Origin: an uncultured Blautia sp. | Lineage (GTDB): Bacteria; Bacillota; Clostridia; Lachnospirales; Lachnospiraceae | Direction of reading: 5' to 3' | Length of the DNA: 22,035 nt | Assembly: GCA_934394545.1 (NCBI GenBank) | Contig: CAKRRG010000048.1 | Coordinates: forward strand, 1 to 22,035 | Shown here: one piece after another, positions 1-8,256 of the stretch | How the letters are laid out: each line of letters begins with the position of its first letter | How positions within the stretch are numbered: the stretch's first letter is position 1 | Program-made: the position numbers and the translations under genes | Notes under the pieces: generated by a model | The model's database searches: none | The model's input: the letters and a program-made list of their open reading frames with translations, nothing else | Told to the model about the DNA's origin: nothing

Positions 1-44
1 TTTTTTCCAAGAGATTTCACATCTTCTAATAAAATAACTTTCAT
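1..44 (-). CDS. rplI: Ribosomal protein L9, 5' end only (runs off window)
   Basis: The minus strand opens an ATG at 44 that overlaps the gdpP stop (ATGA). The fourteen complete codons give MKVILLEDVKSLGK, the characteristic N-terminus of bacterial L9, a 50S subunit protein. A GGGGA ribosome site lies inside the last gdpP codons. The gene continues beyond position 1. The gdpP-rplI pair is conserved in Firmicutes, where dnaB/dnaC usually follows. The start overlap suggests translational coupling to gdpP. Confidence 0.88.
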   Translation of the reverse strand, partial: MKVILLEDVKSLGK

Positions 45-2095
45 TCTTTAAATTCCCCTTCCTGGTATAATTGATCTATAATATCTTTGATCATATGCTC
101 TGTTTCATCCTCAGAAGCCTTTACCTGGGCTCCGGCAATATTCAGGTGACCGCCGCCGCCCATTCTCTCCATCATAACCTGCACATTGACCTCATCAATG
201 GCACGGGCACTTACATAAACCTCATTATTATATGGAGTCAGCACAAAGGATGCCTTCACACCTGCTATATTCAGAAGCTCATTGGCTGCCTGCGCACCTA
301 CAACAGTAGGACTCTCAAGCCCTTCGCTTGGGCATCTTCCTATAGCAAAACAATTCCTGTAGATCTGGGCAGTACGCACAACCTCTGCTCTTGCCTTATA
401 TGCATCAATATTATCCCGAAGCATTTTACGCACTCTGGTAATATCCGCACCGTTTCTTCGAAGGTAAGCAGCAGCCTCAAAGGTACGCACACCGGAACGT
501 GTGGTAAAGTTATTGGTATCAATGACCATACCGGCATACAGACAGTCTGCTTCCAGACTGTGAAGTCTCAGATCCTCTGCAAAATACTGAAGAATCTCAG
601 CAACCATCTCGCAGGTAGAGGACGCATATGGCTCTACATAAGAAAGAACGGCATTCTGAATTACCTCACTTCCTCTTCTGTGATGATCCAGTACCACAAT
701 GGTTCTGGTCATATAAAGAAGATCCTGGCACTCTGTATAGCTTGGCTTATTGGTATCCACCACTACAACAACGGTATTGTTATCCACCAGTTCCTTGGCC
801 TGGGCACAATCCACAAACATAGACGGCTCATAATCCGGATTATTAATATAACCTGCCATCAACGGACGGATGGATGTTGTGGGATCATTTACCACAATAT
901 GCACAGGCTTTCCAAGGGTCTTACCCGCCCGGTAAATACCAATTGCGGCACCAAGTGCATCCACATCTGTGATCTTATGTCCCATAACCACAACACGATC
1001 CTTGGTACTCATAAATTCCTTCAAAGCCTGGGCCTTTACACGAGCCTTCACACGAGTATTCTTCTCCAGCTGATGAGACTTTCCACCGAAATAACTGATG
1101 GCATCACCGTTCTTAACCACGGCCTGATCACCACCACGTCCCAGTGCCATCTCAATGGCAATACGACAATACTCATAATTCTGAAGATAATTGGCCCCAT
1201 TCAGTCCCACTCCAATACTTAAAGTAACTGCCATTTCATTACCGATATTAACTGTCTTAACTTCCTCCAGGATATGGAAGCGCTGCTCTTCAAGAGCCTC
1301 CAGTGAGCTCTGACGCATGATCAGAAAATACTTATCTCTCTCCAGCTTGCGCACAAGACCATCAAAATTGGAAAAATATTTGGTGATCTTCCGGTCGATC
1401 AAAGCCAGAAGAAGAGAACGTCTTACTTCCTCAACACCTTCTAATGCTTCCTCATAATTATCCAGATATGCCAGAGCTACTACCAGCTTATCGTCTTCAT
1501 TCTTCTGAATGTACTCCTGTAATTCTGTCTCGTCATAGAAAAACATGGCGATCAGACTTACATCTGTGTCTACATCTTCCAGAATACGGGCTTCATTTAC
1601 TACATCCTTCATAGTTACCAGCTGCATGGAAACACGATAGATTCTGTCTCCAAAGCTGATGCTCATTTCCGTGATCTCCTGCTTCTCCGGAACCGGTAGT
1701 TTCTCCGGTGTGATTTCCGGAAAAATAGTAGTAATATGCTTGTTATAAAGCTGTTCTTTCCCGGTAAGCTCTGAAAACACCTTATTAGACCAGATCATCC
1801 TTCCATTCCCATCCATAATGGCATATGGAAGAGCCAGATCTTCTAACAGCCTTTTCTCAAGGGATTCATACTGATTGGCAAATGCAATCAGATCATTCAG
1901 GATCATCGGCCTGTGAAAACGTGTAAGCAAAAGAGCAGCCACAATATATACTATAATTCCTAATGTTGCAAGAATTCCGGCCTTCACACTTATCATAAAA
2001 ATAAGAACGTTCAGACATACCAGTAATATTGTCAGATATAAGGGCCACCTCATAAACTGCTTCATAGATCCCTTGAATTTCAGTTTTTTATTCAT
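41..2095 (-). CDS. gdpP: Cyclic-di-AMP phosphodiesterase GdpP (DHH family)
   Basis: This membrane-bound enzyme hydrolyses the second messenger c-di-AMP to pApA and so influences potassium, osmotic and cell-wall homeostasis. From the ATG at 2095 it is 684 aa, close to the usual 650-680. Two transmembrane helices (about residues 18-58) are followed by a PAS-like region (about 85-180), a degenerate GGDEF region (about 200-335) and a DHH/DHHA1 catalytic part. Visible metal-ligand motifs are GHKITDVDA (H373, D377, D379), VDT (D447), DHH (470-472) and GGGGH (646-650). An upstream in-frame start at 2143 is possible, but the ATG at 2095 has a GAGG ribosome site 8 nt upstream. The gene has its own promoter just after the rpsR terminator and overlaps rplI by 4 nt. 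Family assignment is firm; substrate is inferred from the family. Confidence 0.96.
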   Translation of the reverse strand: MNKKLKFKGSMKQFMRWPLYLTILLVCLNVLIFMISVKAGILATLGIIVYIVAALLLTRFHRPMILNDLIAFANQYESLEKRLLEDLALPYAIMDGNGRMIWSNKVFSELTGKEQLYNKHITTIFPEITPEKLPVPEKQEITEMSISFGDRIYRVSMQLVTMKDVVNEARILEDVDTDVSLIAMFFYDETELQEYIQKNEDDKLVVALAYLDNYEEALEGVEEVRRSLLLALIDRKITKYFSNFDGLVRKLERDKYFLIMRQSSLEALEEQRFHILEEVKTVNIGNEMAVTLSIGVGLNGANYLQNYEYCRIAIEMALGRGGDQAVVKNGDAISYFGGKSHQLEKNTRVKARVKAQALKEFMSTKDRVVVMGHKITDVDALGAAIGIYRAGKTLGKPVHIVVNDPTTSIRPLMAGYINNPDYEPSMFVDCAQAKELVDNNTVVVVVDTNKPSYTECQDLLYMTRTIVVLDHHRRGSEVIQNAVLSYVEPYASSTCEMVAEILQYFAEDLRLHSLEADCLYAGMVIDTNNFTTRSGVRTFEAAAYLRRNGADITRVRKMLRDNIDAYKARAEVVRTAQIYRNCFAIGRCPSEGLESPTVVGAQAANELLNIAGVKASFVLTPYNNEVYVSARAIDEVNVQVMMERMGGGGHLNIAGAQVKASEDETEHMIKDIIDQLYQEGEFKE

Positions 2096-2168
2096 AAGTT
2101 TATCCTCACTTGCCAAACCTCGGGTAGCTTGTTTACATAACAATGGGGTAAAAATGCCTTTTCAATAT

Positions 2169-2197
2169 AGTATAACAGATTTCCGAGGAATTTTCCA
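2169..2197 (-). promoter_or_regulatory. Sigma-A promoter of gdpP
   Basis: On the minus strand a TGGAAA -35 box (2197-2192), a 17-bp spacer and a TATACT -10 box (2174-2169) precede gdpP by about 70 nt. It lies just downstream of the rpsR terminator, so gdpP-rplI is probably a separate transcription unit. The -35 box is weak; the -10 is good. Confidence 0.6.
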
Positions 2198-2210
2198 TAG
2201 GATTAGATAG

Positions 2211-2237
2211 AAAAACCGCCATCCTTATGGATGGCGG
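2211..2237 (-). terminator. Intrinsic terminator of the rpsF-ssb-rpsR operon
   Basis: A perfect 9-bp GC-rich stem (2216-2224 with 2229-2237) and a 4-nt loop are followed on the minus strand by five T (2215-2211). It begins 15 nt after the rpsR stop codon. Confidence 0.92.
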
Positions 2238-2251
2238 CTGGTACGTCCAAA

Positions 2252-2518
2252 TTAGTCCTGGATGTATGGCATCATTGCAAGATGACGTGCTCTCTTAACA
2301 GCAACAGTCAGAGCTCTCTGATGTTTTGCACAGTTTCCTGTGATTCTTCTCGGAAGGATTTTACCTCTCTCGGAAACGTACTTTCTTAATTTTGCTACAT
2401 CCTTGTAATCGATTTCGTTATTCTCTTTACCACAGAATACACAAACTTTTTTTCTTCTGCGGCCGCCTCTTCTCTTCATTGGAGAATCTGGTCTTTCGCT
2501 TCTATTATTGTAAGCCAT
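2252..2518 (-). CDS. rpsR: 30S ribosomal protein S18
   Basis: This 88-aa protein binds 16S rRNA in the platform of the small subunit as a partner of S6. The basic N-terminus and the core [16 protein letters not shown] are diagnostic. It retains cysteines and a histidine arranged like a zinc site (C26, C29, C63, H66), so it appears to be the metal-binding (C+) form. The ATG has GGAGG 8 nt upstream. It is last in rpsF-ssb-rpsR, 41 nt after ssb, and is followed by a strong terminator. Confidence 0.97.
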   Translation of the reverse strand: MAYNNRSERPDSPMKRRGGRRRKKVCVFCGKENNEIDYKDVAKLRKYVSERGKILPRRITGNCAKHQRALTVAVKRARHLAMMPYIQD

Positions 2519-2559
2519 GTTGGTTTTCCTCCTGTTTTATTCAGTTTTAGAGCTTAGCT

Positions 2560-3012
2560 CTAGTTAAATGGCAATTCCTCGTCAATGCCATCCGGAATGT
2601 TCATAAAGCCCTCTGCAGCAGCTCCCGGATTCGGCATGGATGCCTCCGGAGCACTTGTATGTGGATGGGAAGCGGCATAACTGTCACTGGATGCTTTGCT
2701 CTCAGCAAACTCCTGATCCTCCACAACAACCTCTGTCGTGTAAACCTTCTGTCCATCACGGTTCGTATAGCTTCCGGTCTGAATACGGCCTGTAACGGCA
2801 ATCTTCAGTCCTTGACGGAAATACTTCTCGGCAAACTCTGCTGTACGTCCGAAAGAAACGCAAGGGATGAAATCCGCACTTGCTTCTCCGTCACGACGAA
2901 ATCTTCTGTCTACCGCTAATGTGTATCTGGCAATGGCCAGTGCATTCTCTCCTGCGGAATATCTTACCTCAGGATCTCTTGTTAAGCGTCCCATTAAAAT
3001 TACTTTGTTCAT
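2560..3012 (-). CDS. ssb: Single-stranded DNA-binding protein
   Basis: This 150-aa protein binds single-stranded DNA in replication, repair and recombination. The N-terminal OB fold (about residues 1-105) starts MNKVILMGRLTRDPEVRY, a hallmark of bacterial SSB. A flexible Ser/Ala/Pro-rich linker follows, then an acidic tip ending DEELPFN. The tip is the normal partner-binding site; here one asparagine follows the usual terminal Pro-Phe. It sits between rpsF and rpsR, the standard ssbA position in Firmicutes. GAGG lies 8 nt before the ATG. Confidence 0.97.
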   Translation of the reverse strand: MNKVILMGRLTRDPEVRYSAGENALAIARYTLAVDRRFRRDGEASADFIPCVSFGRTAEFAEKYFRQGLKIAVTGRIQTGSYTNRDGQKVYTTEVVVEDQEFAESKASSDSYAASHPHTSAPEASMPNPGAAAEGFMNIPDGIDEELPFN

Positions 3013-3086
3013 TTCTCTTACCTCTCTTAATATGCTAAGTGAACGGGCTCTTAATGGTGCTTTCTAAATCCGATTATGCAAAAAGA

Positions 3087-3374
3087 TTATGCGTCTTTTC
3101 TGACAACTAAGTATCTTAATACGTTGTCCATGATACGTACATGTCTTTCTACTTCTGCCGGACACTGTGCGTCTGCCTCAAACTGAATAAAGTAGTAGAA
3201 GCCTTCATGCATTTTCTGAATCTCGTAAGCTAATTTCTTCTTACCCCATTCTTCAACTTCTGTGATAACGCCATTGTAACGAGTGATGTATCCTTTAGCT
3301 TTCTCAACTACTGCATCACGTACTTCGTCTTCAACTTTTGCGCTAACAACTAATGCTAACTCGTACTTGTTCAT
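3087..3374 (-). CDS. rpsF: 30S ribosomal protein S6
   Basis: This 95-aa protein is the S18 partner in the 30S platform. Recognised from its start MNKYELALVVSAK, the segment WGKKKLAYEIQKMHEGFYYF and the end RIMDNVLRYLVVRKDA. Length is normal. AAGGAGG lies 10 nt upstream of the ATG. It is first in the rpsF-ssb-rpsR operon, with a near-consensus promoter about 70 nt upstream and a structured leader that could mask the ribosome site. Confidence 0.97.
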   Translation of the reverse strand: MNKYELALVVSAKVEDEVRDAVVEKAKGYITRYNGVITEVEEWGKKKLAYEIQKMHEGFYYFIQFEADAQCPAEVERHVRIMDNVLRYLVVRKDA

Positions 3375-3384
3375 GCTTGTCTTA

Positions 3385-3428
3385 CCTCCTTATGGTCTGT
3401 TGGCCCTTTGCCTGTCAAAGAGCAAGGA
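3385..3428 (-). promoter_or_regulatory. Structured 5' leader of rpsF, possible autoregulatory site
   Basis: The leader contains a 5-bp hairpin CTTTG/CAAAG (3420-3416 with 3410-3406). Flanking it, TCCTT (3428-3424) can pair with AAGGA of the ribosome site (3391-3387). S6:S18 binding to its own leader is known in other bacteria. I did not recognise the conserved sequence of that motif here, so this is only a structural suggestion. Confidence 0.3.
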
Positions 3429-3450
3429 TATTTATATATCACGATTTTTG

Positions 3451-3479
3451 ATTCTAACATACTTTTTCCAGGCTGTAAA
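3451..3479 (-). promoter_or_regulatory. Sigma-A promoter of rpsF-ssb-rpsR
   Basis: TTTACA (3479-3474), a 17-bp spacer and TAGAAT (3456-3451) on the minus strand give 5/6 matches in both boxes. Expected transcription start is near 3444, leaving a leader of about 70 nt before rpsF. Confidence 0.8.
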
Positions 3480-3482
3480 GCA

Positions 3483-3677
3483 TTATTTTTCCTTTTTCTG
3501 AAGATTTTTGGTGTTTTTCTCCACCATCTTCCGCGGCACCATGATCTGGTGTCCACAGCCCATGCACTTCAGACGGAAATCTGCACCCACCCTTAGGATT
3601 TCCCATTCCTTGCTTCCACAGGGATGTCCCTTCTTTAATGTAACAATATCTCCAACCTCGTAAACAACTGCTGACAT
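3483..3677 (-). CDS. DUF951 family protein (YyzM-like)
   Basis: A 64-aa basic cytoplasmic protein of unknown function. The pattern VGDIVTLKKGHPCGS, then EILRVGADFRLKCMGCG and MVPR, matches the DUF951/YyzM family. C20, C38 and C41 could hold a metal; this is inference. It starts 15 nt after the sirtuin stop, with a rather distant GGAG ribosome site (12 nt), so it is probably translated from the sortase-sirtuin transcript. The rpsF promoter begins almost at its stop codon. In Bacillus yyzM is also near rpsF, so the location is conserved. Confidence 0.88.
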   Translation of the reverse strand: MSAVVYEVGDIVTLKKGHPCGSKEWEILRVGADFRLKCMGCGHQIMVPRKMVEKNTKNLQKKEK

Positions 3678-3692
3678 ATTATGAATAAACTC

Positions 3693-4421
3693 CTATTCTC
3701 TTACCTTAATCTGTGAAAATACCTGTCCGATAGGCTCCTTGATCAGAAGATCTGCATACCGGTCTCTGGGCGTAGGCGATTTATTGATCACCACCAGATG
3801 CTCACCGGAAAAATAATCGATCAGACCGGCGGCAGGATAAACGGCCAGAGAAGTTCCTCCTATTATAAGAACCTGTGCCTGGGAGATGGCCTGCACAGAC
3901 GCACGGATGGTCTCATCATCAAGCCCTTCCTCATAAAGGACAACGTCTGGCTTAATGATTCCGCCACAGGAACACTTTGGAACTCCCTTTGTCCCCTTCA
4001 TATATTGGAAATCATAAAATTTCCCACACTTCATACAGTAATTGCGATACACACTTCCATGAAGCTCCAGAACATTTTTACTGCCTGCCATCTGATGCAG
4101 ATTATCAATATTCTGGGTAATTACAGCTTTTAGCTTTCCGGCCTTCTCCAGCTGGGCAAGCTTTAAATGAGCATTATTTGGCTTCGCAGTATCGCAAAGC
4201 ATCTTGTCCTGATAAAAACGATAAAACTCCTCCGGATGACGCATAAAAAAAGTATGGCTTAAAATTGTCTCTGGAGGATAGTCATATTTCTGATTATAAA
4301 GCCCGTCCTGGCTTCGAAAATCCGGAATTCCACTCTCTGTGGAAACTCCTGCTCCCCCGAAAAACACAATATTATCATACTTGTCAACCAATTCCTGAAG
4401 CCGTTCCACTTCTTTACTCAT
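3693..4421 (-). CDS. cobB: Sir2-family NAD-dependent protein deacylase
   Basis: Sirtuins remove acyl groups from protein lysines using NAD+, giving nicotinamide and O-acyl-ADP-ribose. Visible motifs in this 242-aa protein are GAGVSTESGIPDFRS (NAD binding, near residue 25), TQNIDNLH, the catalytic histidine in LELHGS, and a zinc site of two cysteine pairs (YCMKCGK and KCSCGG). Two ATGs lie 6 nt apart. GGAGG is only 1 nt before the first (4427) but 7 nt before the second (4421), so 4421 is chosen. It follows the sortase gene by 20 nt and precedes the DUF951 gene. The family is certain; acyl preference is not visible. Confidence 0.94.
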   Translation of the reverse strand: MSKEVERLQELVDKYDNIVFFGGAGVSTESGIPDFRSQDGLYNQKYDYPPETILSHTFFMRHPEEFYRFYQDKMLCDTAKPNNAHLKLAQLEKAGKLKAVITQNIDNLHQMAGSKNVLELHGSVYRNYCMKCGKFYDFQYMKGTKGVPKCSCGGIIKPDVVLYEEGLDDETIRASVQAISQAQVLIIGGTSLAVYPAAGLIDYFSGEHLVVINKSPTPRDRYADLLIKEPIGQVFSQIKVRE

Positions 4422-4441
4422 ATTCATTCCTCCAATCCGGC

Positions 4442-5311
4442 TTAATTATTTCCCTCCGTCTGGGCATTCTGCGCAGTACTGTCACTCTTTTTCGCAGTCT
4501 CCAGAGTGTCCACTCTCTTTCCCTGAACTACATAACGGGTAGACTCATTCCCGGTACAGGTAGAAAGAGTCACAACCTTATCCTCCACTCCCAGTTCCCC
4601 TGGTGTGGTCTTAATGTCTGAATAGGAAACGATCTTATTCATATAATCTACAAACTCCTGACCAGGTCCCTTAAACAGCGTATATGTATCACTGTTCACT
4701 GCAGTCGTATAAGCAGAAATGATCTCATACCGGTATGTTTTCTCCTGGGTAAAAATCCAGAAATACTTACTCTTATTATATGCAGAATCATCCTTACTGA
4801 AATTCTTCAGCTGTCCGAACATGGTTCCATTCTTCATATTGTGACCATAAACCAGGGTATTACAATCACTGAAATCCGACTTGTTCTCATAATCGATAAA
4901 AATGGTTCCTGCAAAATTATAATTCCTCTCATAAGTCATATGAAGGTACTCATCATTATCTTTTCCCTTTACTACCGGATAACTGACACCATCCAGGGCT
5001 TCCACATAAATCCAGCCGATCACATCCGTATTGATCTTCCGAAGAGACTCAAAATCAATCTCTAACGGAGCCTTCAATGTAGGGCCTTCCGGTCCTGCCT
5101 CTTCTGCTTTTTCAGCATCCTGATCCGGGTCACGCTCTGTTACTGCCATTTGGGCGATGGAATTATACTCATCTGATCCCTTCTTATATTCTGTGTAAAT
5201 ATGATATAGATTATAGGCTGCATAGCAAAATATACAGATTGCAGCTATCAGCACTATAGTGAGAACCACATCACCTGCTTTTTTCTTTTTGGGATTCTTA
5301 TTTTCGCTCAT
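4442..5311 (-). CDS. srtB: Class B sortase (cysteine transpeptidase)
   Basis: This membrane-anchored enzyme would cleave a sorting signal in a secreted protein and attach it to the cell wall or to a pilin. The 289-aa protein has a basic N-terminus, one transmembrane helix (about 14-36), an acidic linker (about 55-80) and the sortase barrel. Catalytic residues are H157 in LVYGHNM, C252 in TLSTC and R259 in STRYVVQGKR. The start has GGAGG 8 nt upstream. No LPXTG-like or NPQTN-like substrate gene is present in the window, so the substrate is unknown. It is probably first in a sortase-sirtuin-DUF951 unit. Confidence 0.94.
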   Translation of the reverse strand: MSENKNPKKKKAGDVVLTIVLIAAICIFCYAAYNLYHIYTEYKKGSDEYNSIAQMAVTERDPDQDAEKAEEAGPEGPTLKAPLEIDFESLRKINTDVIGWIYVEALDGVSYPVVKGKDNDEYLHMTYERNYNFAGTIFIDYENKSDFSDCNTLVYGHNMKNGTMFGQLKNFSKDDSAYNKSKYFWIFTQEKTYRYEIISAYTTAVNSDTYTLFKGPGQEFVDYMNKIVSYSDIKTTPGELGVEDKVVTLSTCTGNESTRYVVQGKRVDTLETAKKSDSTAQNAQTEGNN

Positions 5312-5363
5312 GGTAACCGCCTCCTTTTTCTAATTTATAATGTCTGGGATACCTCTCCTGATC

Positions 5364-5369
5364 ATTATA
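5364..5369 (-). promoter_or_regulatory. Possible -10 box upstream of the sortase gene
   Basis: A perfect TATAAT (5369-5364) preceded by TG lies about 50 nt upstream of the sortase start and just after the AAA+ ATPase stop. No convincing -35 box is visible at 17 bp. Confidence 0.35.
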
Positions 5370-5387
5370 CACTTCTGGTACCTTACC

Positions 5388-6917
5388 TCAGTAATCTATT
5401 TCTTTCAGCAATGCCTTACACTCCTCCTGCATTGCATTTTCCTGCTTTTGGTAAAGTAAAAGGTCACAATGCTTAAAGTAACCGGTACATCCATACCCGG
5501 CAAGAAAGGTACTGCATCTGTCCTCGCCTGTGAGACCGGTTTCGAAGAGCAGTAGCTCCTGTCCTTCTCCAAAGCATTCTTCCAGGAATCCAAAAGCATT
5601 TTCCAGCATTTTTTTGGTTTCTTTCAGTGCTTTTTCACGTTGCCTGCAAAATTCTTTAAACAACCCTCTGAGCACTTCCATGCCTTCTGCCACATCGGAA
5701 ATATGCTGTTCTTTTAACTGAAGGAAATACTCCTCCAGTATCCGGATCTGTTCCTCTTCCTTAGCGCCTTCCCTGGCAGTCATAAGCTCTGTATACAGCT
5801 TCGCTTCTAAGGTTTTTCGGTTGGAATTGATAAAGGATTCCATAGCCTCTAACGTATTTTTTTCCTGTAAAAAAGACTTCAGCTTCTTCAGCTTTTCATA
5901 CAGCTTTTCCGTCTTTTCATCCACTTCCAAGAAAGCTGCTATCTGTTCTGTTACCGTCTCCAGAACCATCTCCGTCACTATAAAACGCTCCTCAAAGGAG
6001 GCACTTTTTGCCATATCACAGCAGTTCTCATACGGTTCCCTTGCAATCCTTCCACTAAGGATATCCGGTATCTGATAATCCGATTTATACTTCTCATACA
6101 GTCTGTAATACCCTGCAAAATCCCTTGCGATTTCTTCCATCTGAAGGAATTCTCCTATAAGTTCTTCACTGATCTGCACCTGAAGCTCTTCATAGCTTTT
6201 CAACAATTGTGACAAGTCTTCCCAGCCTCTTGCAGTTACGAAAAACTTGCCATCAGCTATATTTTCTACTCTGTAAAAATTCTCTTTTTTCAGAGAAAGA
6301 TAAGACAAAATTGCTCCATGCACATTCTGTTTCCTGGCATATTCCAACCAAACATCAGGCTCTGCCTGTATGGAAATTTTTCTCACACGATCCAGGGTAA
6401 CCATATCAAATTCCCGGACAGATTTGTTATAAGCAGGCGGATTTCCCGCTGCCACAATGATCCATCCCGCTGGAACCTTATGGGTACCAAATGTCTTATT
6501 CTGTAAAAATTGCAGCATGGCCGGAGCAAGTGTCTCAGACACACAGTTGATTTCATCTATAAACAGGATTCCTTCTTTTTTTCCAGTCCGCTCCATGCAT
6601 TCATAAACAGACGCGATAATTTCACTCATGGTGTATTCCGTTATATCAAAAGAAGTTTCCCCGTAATTTCTGGTTACGATCTTCGGCAGGCCAACTGCAC
6701 TCTGCCGCGTATGATGCGTAATGGTGTATGCCACCAGTCCTACCTTACATTCCGCTGCAATCTGCTCCATAATCGCTGTTTTGCCAATTCCAGGTGGACC
6801 GATCAGAAGGATTGGCCGCTGCCGCACCAAAGGATACAGATAAGCTCCGCTGCCGTCTTTTTTTAAATAGGCAGAAAGAGTATGGATAATCTCGTTTTTT
6901 GCTTCTTCTATGTTCAT
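5388..6917 (-). CDS. MoxR-like AAA+ ATPase
   Basis: A 509-aa ATPase of the MoxR/AAA_5 type, a group that usually acts as a chaperone or metal-insertion motor with a VWA-domain partner. Walker A is GPPGIGKT (40-47), Walker B ILFIDEIN (117-124), sensor 1 AAGNPP (156-161), with an arginine-finger-like LDRVRK (175-180). The C-terminal part (about 320-470) is charged, Glu/Lys-rich and helical, probably coiled coil. An in-frame GTG at 6932 is possible, but the ATG at 6917 has AGGA 6 nt upstream. It lies 18 nt after the VWA gene, so the two are surely co-transcribed. Unusually, the ATPase gene is downstream of the VWA gene. The client is unknown. Confidence 0.88.
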   Translation of the reverse strand: MNIEEAKNEIIHTLSAYLKKDGSGAYLYPLVRQRPILLIGPPGIGKTAIMEQIAAECKVGLVAYTITHHTRQSAVGLPKIVTRNYGETSFDITEYTMSEIIASVYECMERTGKKEGILFIDEINCVSETLAPAMLQFLQNKTFGTHKVPAGWIIVAAGNPPAYNKSVREFDMVTLDRVRKISIQAEPDVWLEYARKQNVHGAILSYLSLKKENFYRVENIADGKFFVTARGWEDLSQLLKSYEELQVQISEELIGEFLQMEEIARDFAGYYRLYEKYKSDYQIPDILSGRIAREPYENCCDMAKSASFEERFIVTEMVLETVTEQIAAFLEVDEKTEKLYEKLKKLKSFLQEKNTLEAMESFINSNRKTLEAKLYTELMTAREGAKEEEQIRILEEYFLQLKEQHISDVAEGMEVLRGLFKEFCRQREKALKETKKMLENAFGFLEECFGEGQELLLFETGLTGEDRCSTFLAGYGCTGYFKHCDLLLYQKQENAMQEECKALLKEIDY

Positions 6918-6935
6918 TGTTTGTCCTTTCACCGG

Positions 6936-8237
6936 TTATCTGTTGCAATAGAAGCTTTCGTTTTCGCCGATAACCAGCTTCTGTGCCCAATCCGGCACAA
7001 GTTTCATATTTTCTGTCTTTTTTACAAATACAAAGGCAGTCTCATAATCAGGCTGCTGCCTTGGATAAATTCCGTCACCATCGGTAAAATAAATCAGTGC
7101 CTTCAGCTTCTTCAATTCCCCCCTCTCCCGCTCTTTTCGGATCATCTCAAAAACCGGTCTGAAATCCGTTCCGCCACGTCCTTGTATGGTGATTTCCTCC
7201 ATACAGGCTTTCCATTCTTTCTCCGAATGGATTACCCGATACCACTGAATACAACAATCACATTGTATAATATACACGTTCATCTGCCGGAAGAAATTCT
7301 CTCTGGTACTGAGGATCTGATAAGTCTCCCCCAGAAAGCGCTGCACCAGTTCTCTGGAACAGGAGCCTGAGGTATCAATCGCGATCACCAGTTCCTCCAG
7401 ACGGTTCACTTCTTTATATTCCAAGGGTTCGATCAGTGGCAGATTTCCATATTGTTTCATTCCAAAATTATAAAAAATATAATCAAAGCTTTCCTCATCC
7501 AACTGGAGTTCTTCTCTTGGGAATGCAAATTTCCGAAGGAATTTCCTATAGTCATAACTACTCCTGTATAACGCCTCCAGTTCCTCTTCACGACTTCCTG
7601 GTATCGCTCCGATCCGGTGTTTCTGACGCTCCTTTCCCATTGTCGTATACGTTAAAAGCTTCTCCCATTTCTCTCTTTTATTGTCATTCTTCTCCGGACT
7701 ACGGTTCCATAGAGAATGGTCATCAAAGAAAAATAATCCTTCCATTTCTTCGATAGGAAATGGGAATTCCCCTTCCTTCAGTTTCTGATATATCACCTGT
7801 GCAGAAATCTCTCCCTCCCTGAAATATGCCAGAACCGATTTCCTTTTTGCCTGCATTTCAGGTGGATTCTGCCACATTTTTTCCGGAATATCCTGTTCGA
7901 TCAAAAGCTCTACCGCAATATCACATGCCAGATTCCACAAGTTTTTTTCTGTTTTTTCAGATAGAAAGGGATGCTGATAAAGACAATGAAAAAGCATATG
8001 GAGATAGCCTCTTTTCAATCTTGCCGGTATCTCTGACCAAGTGCGGATCAGAAACAACGGATTCCCAATTATAGCTTCCCCGTCCGTTCCAATCCCTGCA
8101 AGATTTTCGCTTTCCACCACCAGCGAAAGCCCTGCTGCCGCCTGGAAAAAGAATGGAAATCTTGCACATATCTCATTCCGGCAGGTATATAAAATCTTTC
8201 TTCCAAGTTTCTCATACTGTTGTTGTTTTTCCTGCAT
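6936..8237 (-). CDS. VWA-domain protein with DUF2201-like N-terminus, degenerate HExxH
   Basis: Probable partner of the MoxR-like ATPase. From the ATG at 8237 it is 433 aa. The C-terminal von Willebrand A domain has a complete MIDAS metal site: DTSGS (D288, S290, S292), T357 in GGTD and D386 in YFTDGDG. The N-terminal half looks like the putative metallopeptidase domain of the DUF2201 family (LWNLACDIAVE is typical), but the expected HExxH reads HMLFH (residues 80-84), so the catalytic glutamate is methionine. Peptidase activity is therefore doubtful. An in-frame TTG at 8267 overlaps the upstream gene's end and could be the true start; neither has a strong ribosome site, suggesting translational coupling. 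Confidence 0.82.
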   Translation of the reverse strand: MQEKQQQYEKLGRKILYTCRNEICARFPFFFQAAAGLSLVVESENLAGIGTDGEAIIGNPLFLIRTWSEIPARLKRGYLHMLFHCLYQHPFLSEKTEKNLWNLACDIAVELLIEQDIPEKMWQNPPEMQAKRKSVLAYFREGEISAQVIYQKLKEGEFPFPIEEMEGLFFFDDHSLWNRSPEKNDNKREKWEKLLTYTTMGKERQKHRIGAIPGSREEELEALYRSSYDYRKFLRKFAFPREELQLDEESFDYIFYNFGMKQYGNLPLIEPLEYKEVNRLEELVIAIDTSGSCSRELVQRFLGETYQILSTRENFFRQMNVYIIQCDCCIQWYRVIHSEKEWKACMEEITIQGRGGTDFRPVFEMIRKERERGELKKLKALIYFTDGDGIYPRQQPDYETAFVFVKKTENMKLVPDWAQKLVIGENESFYCNR

Positions 8238-8256
8238 ACTTCCGTCTGATTTCCTT

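Noticed and set aside
71..1222. A 383-codon open frame on the plus strand opposite gdpP
   Set aside because: It is the complement of a clearly real gene, has no family motif and a His/Ile/Asn-rich low-complexity composition typical of antisense shadows.
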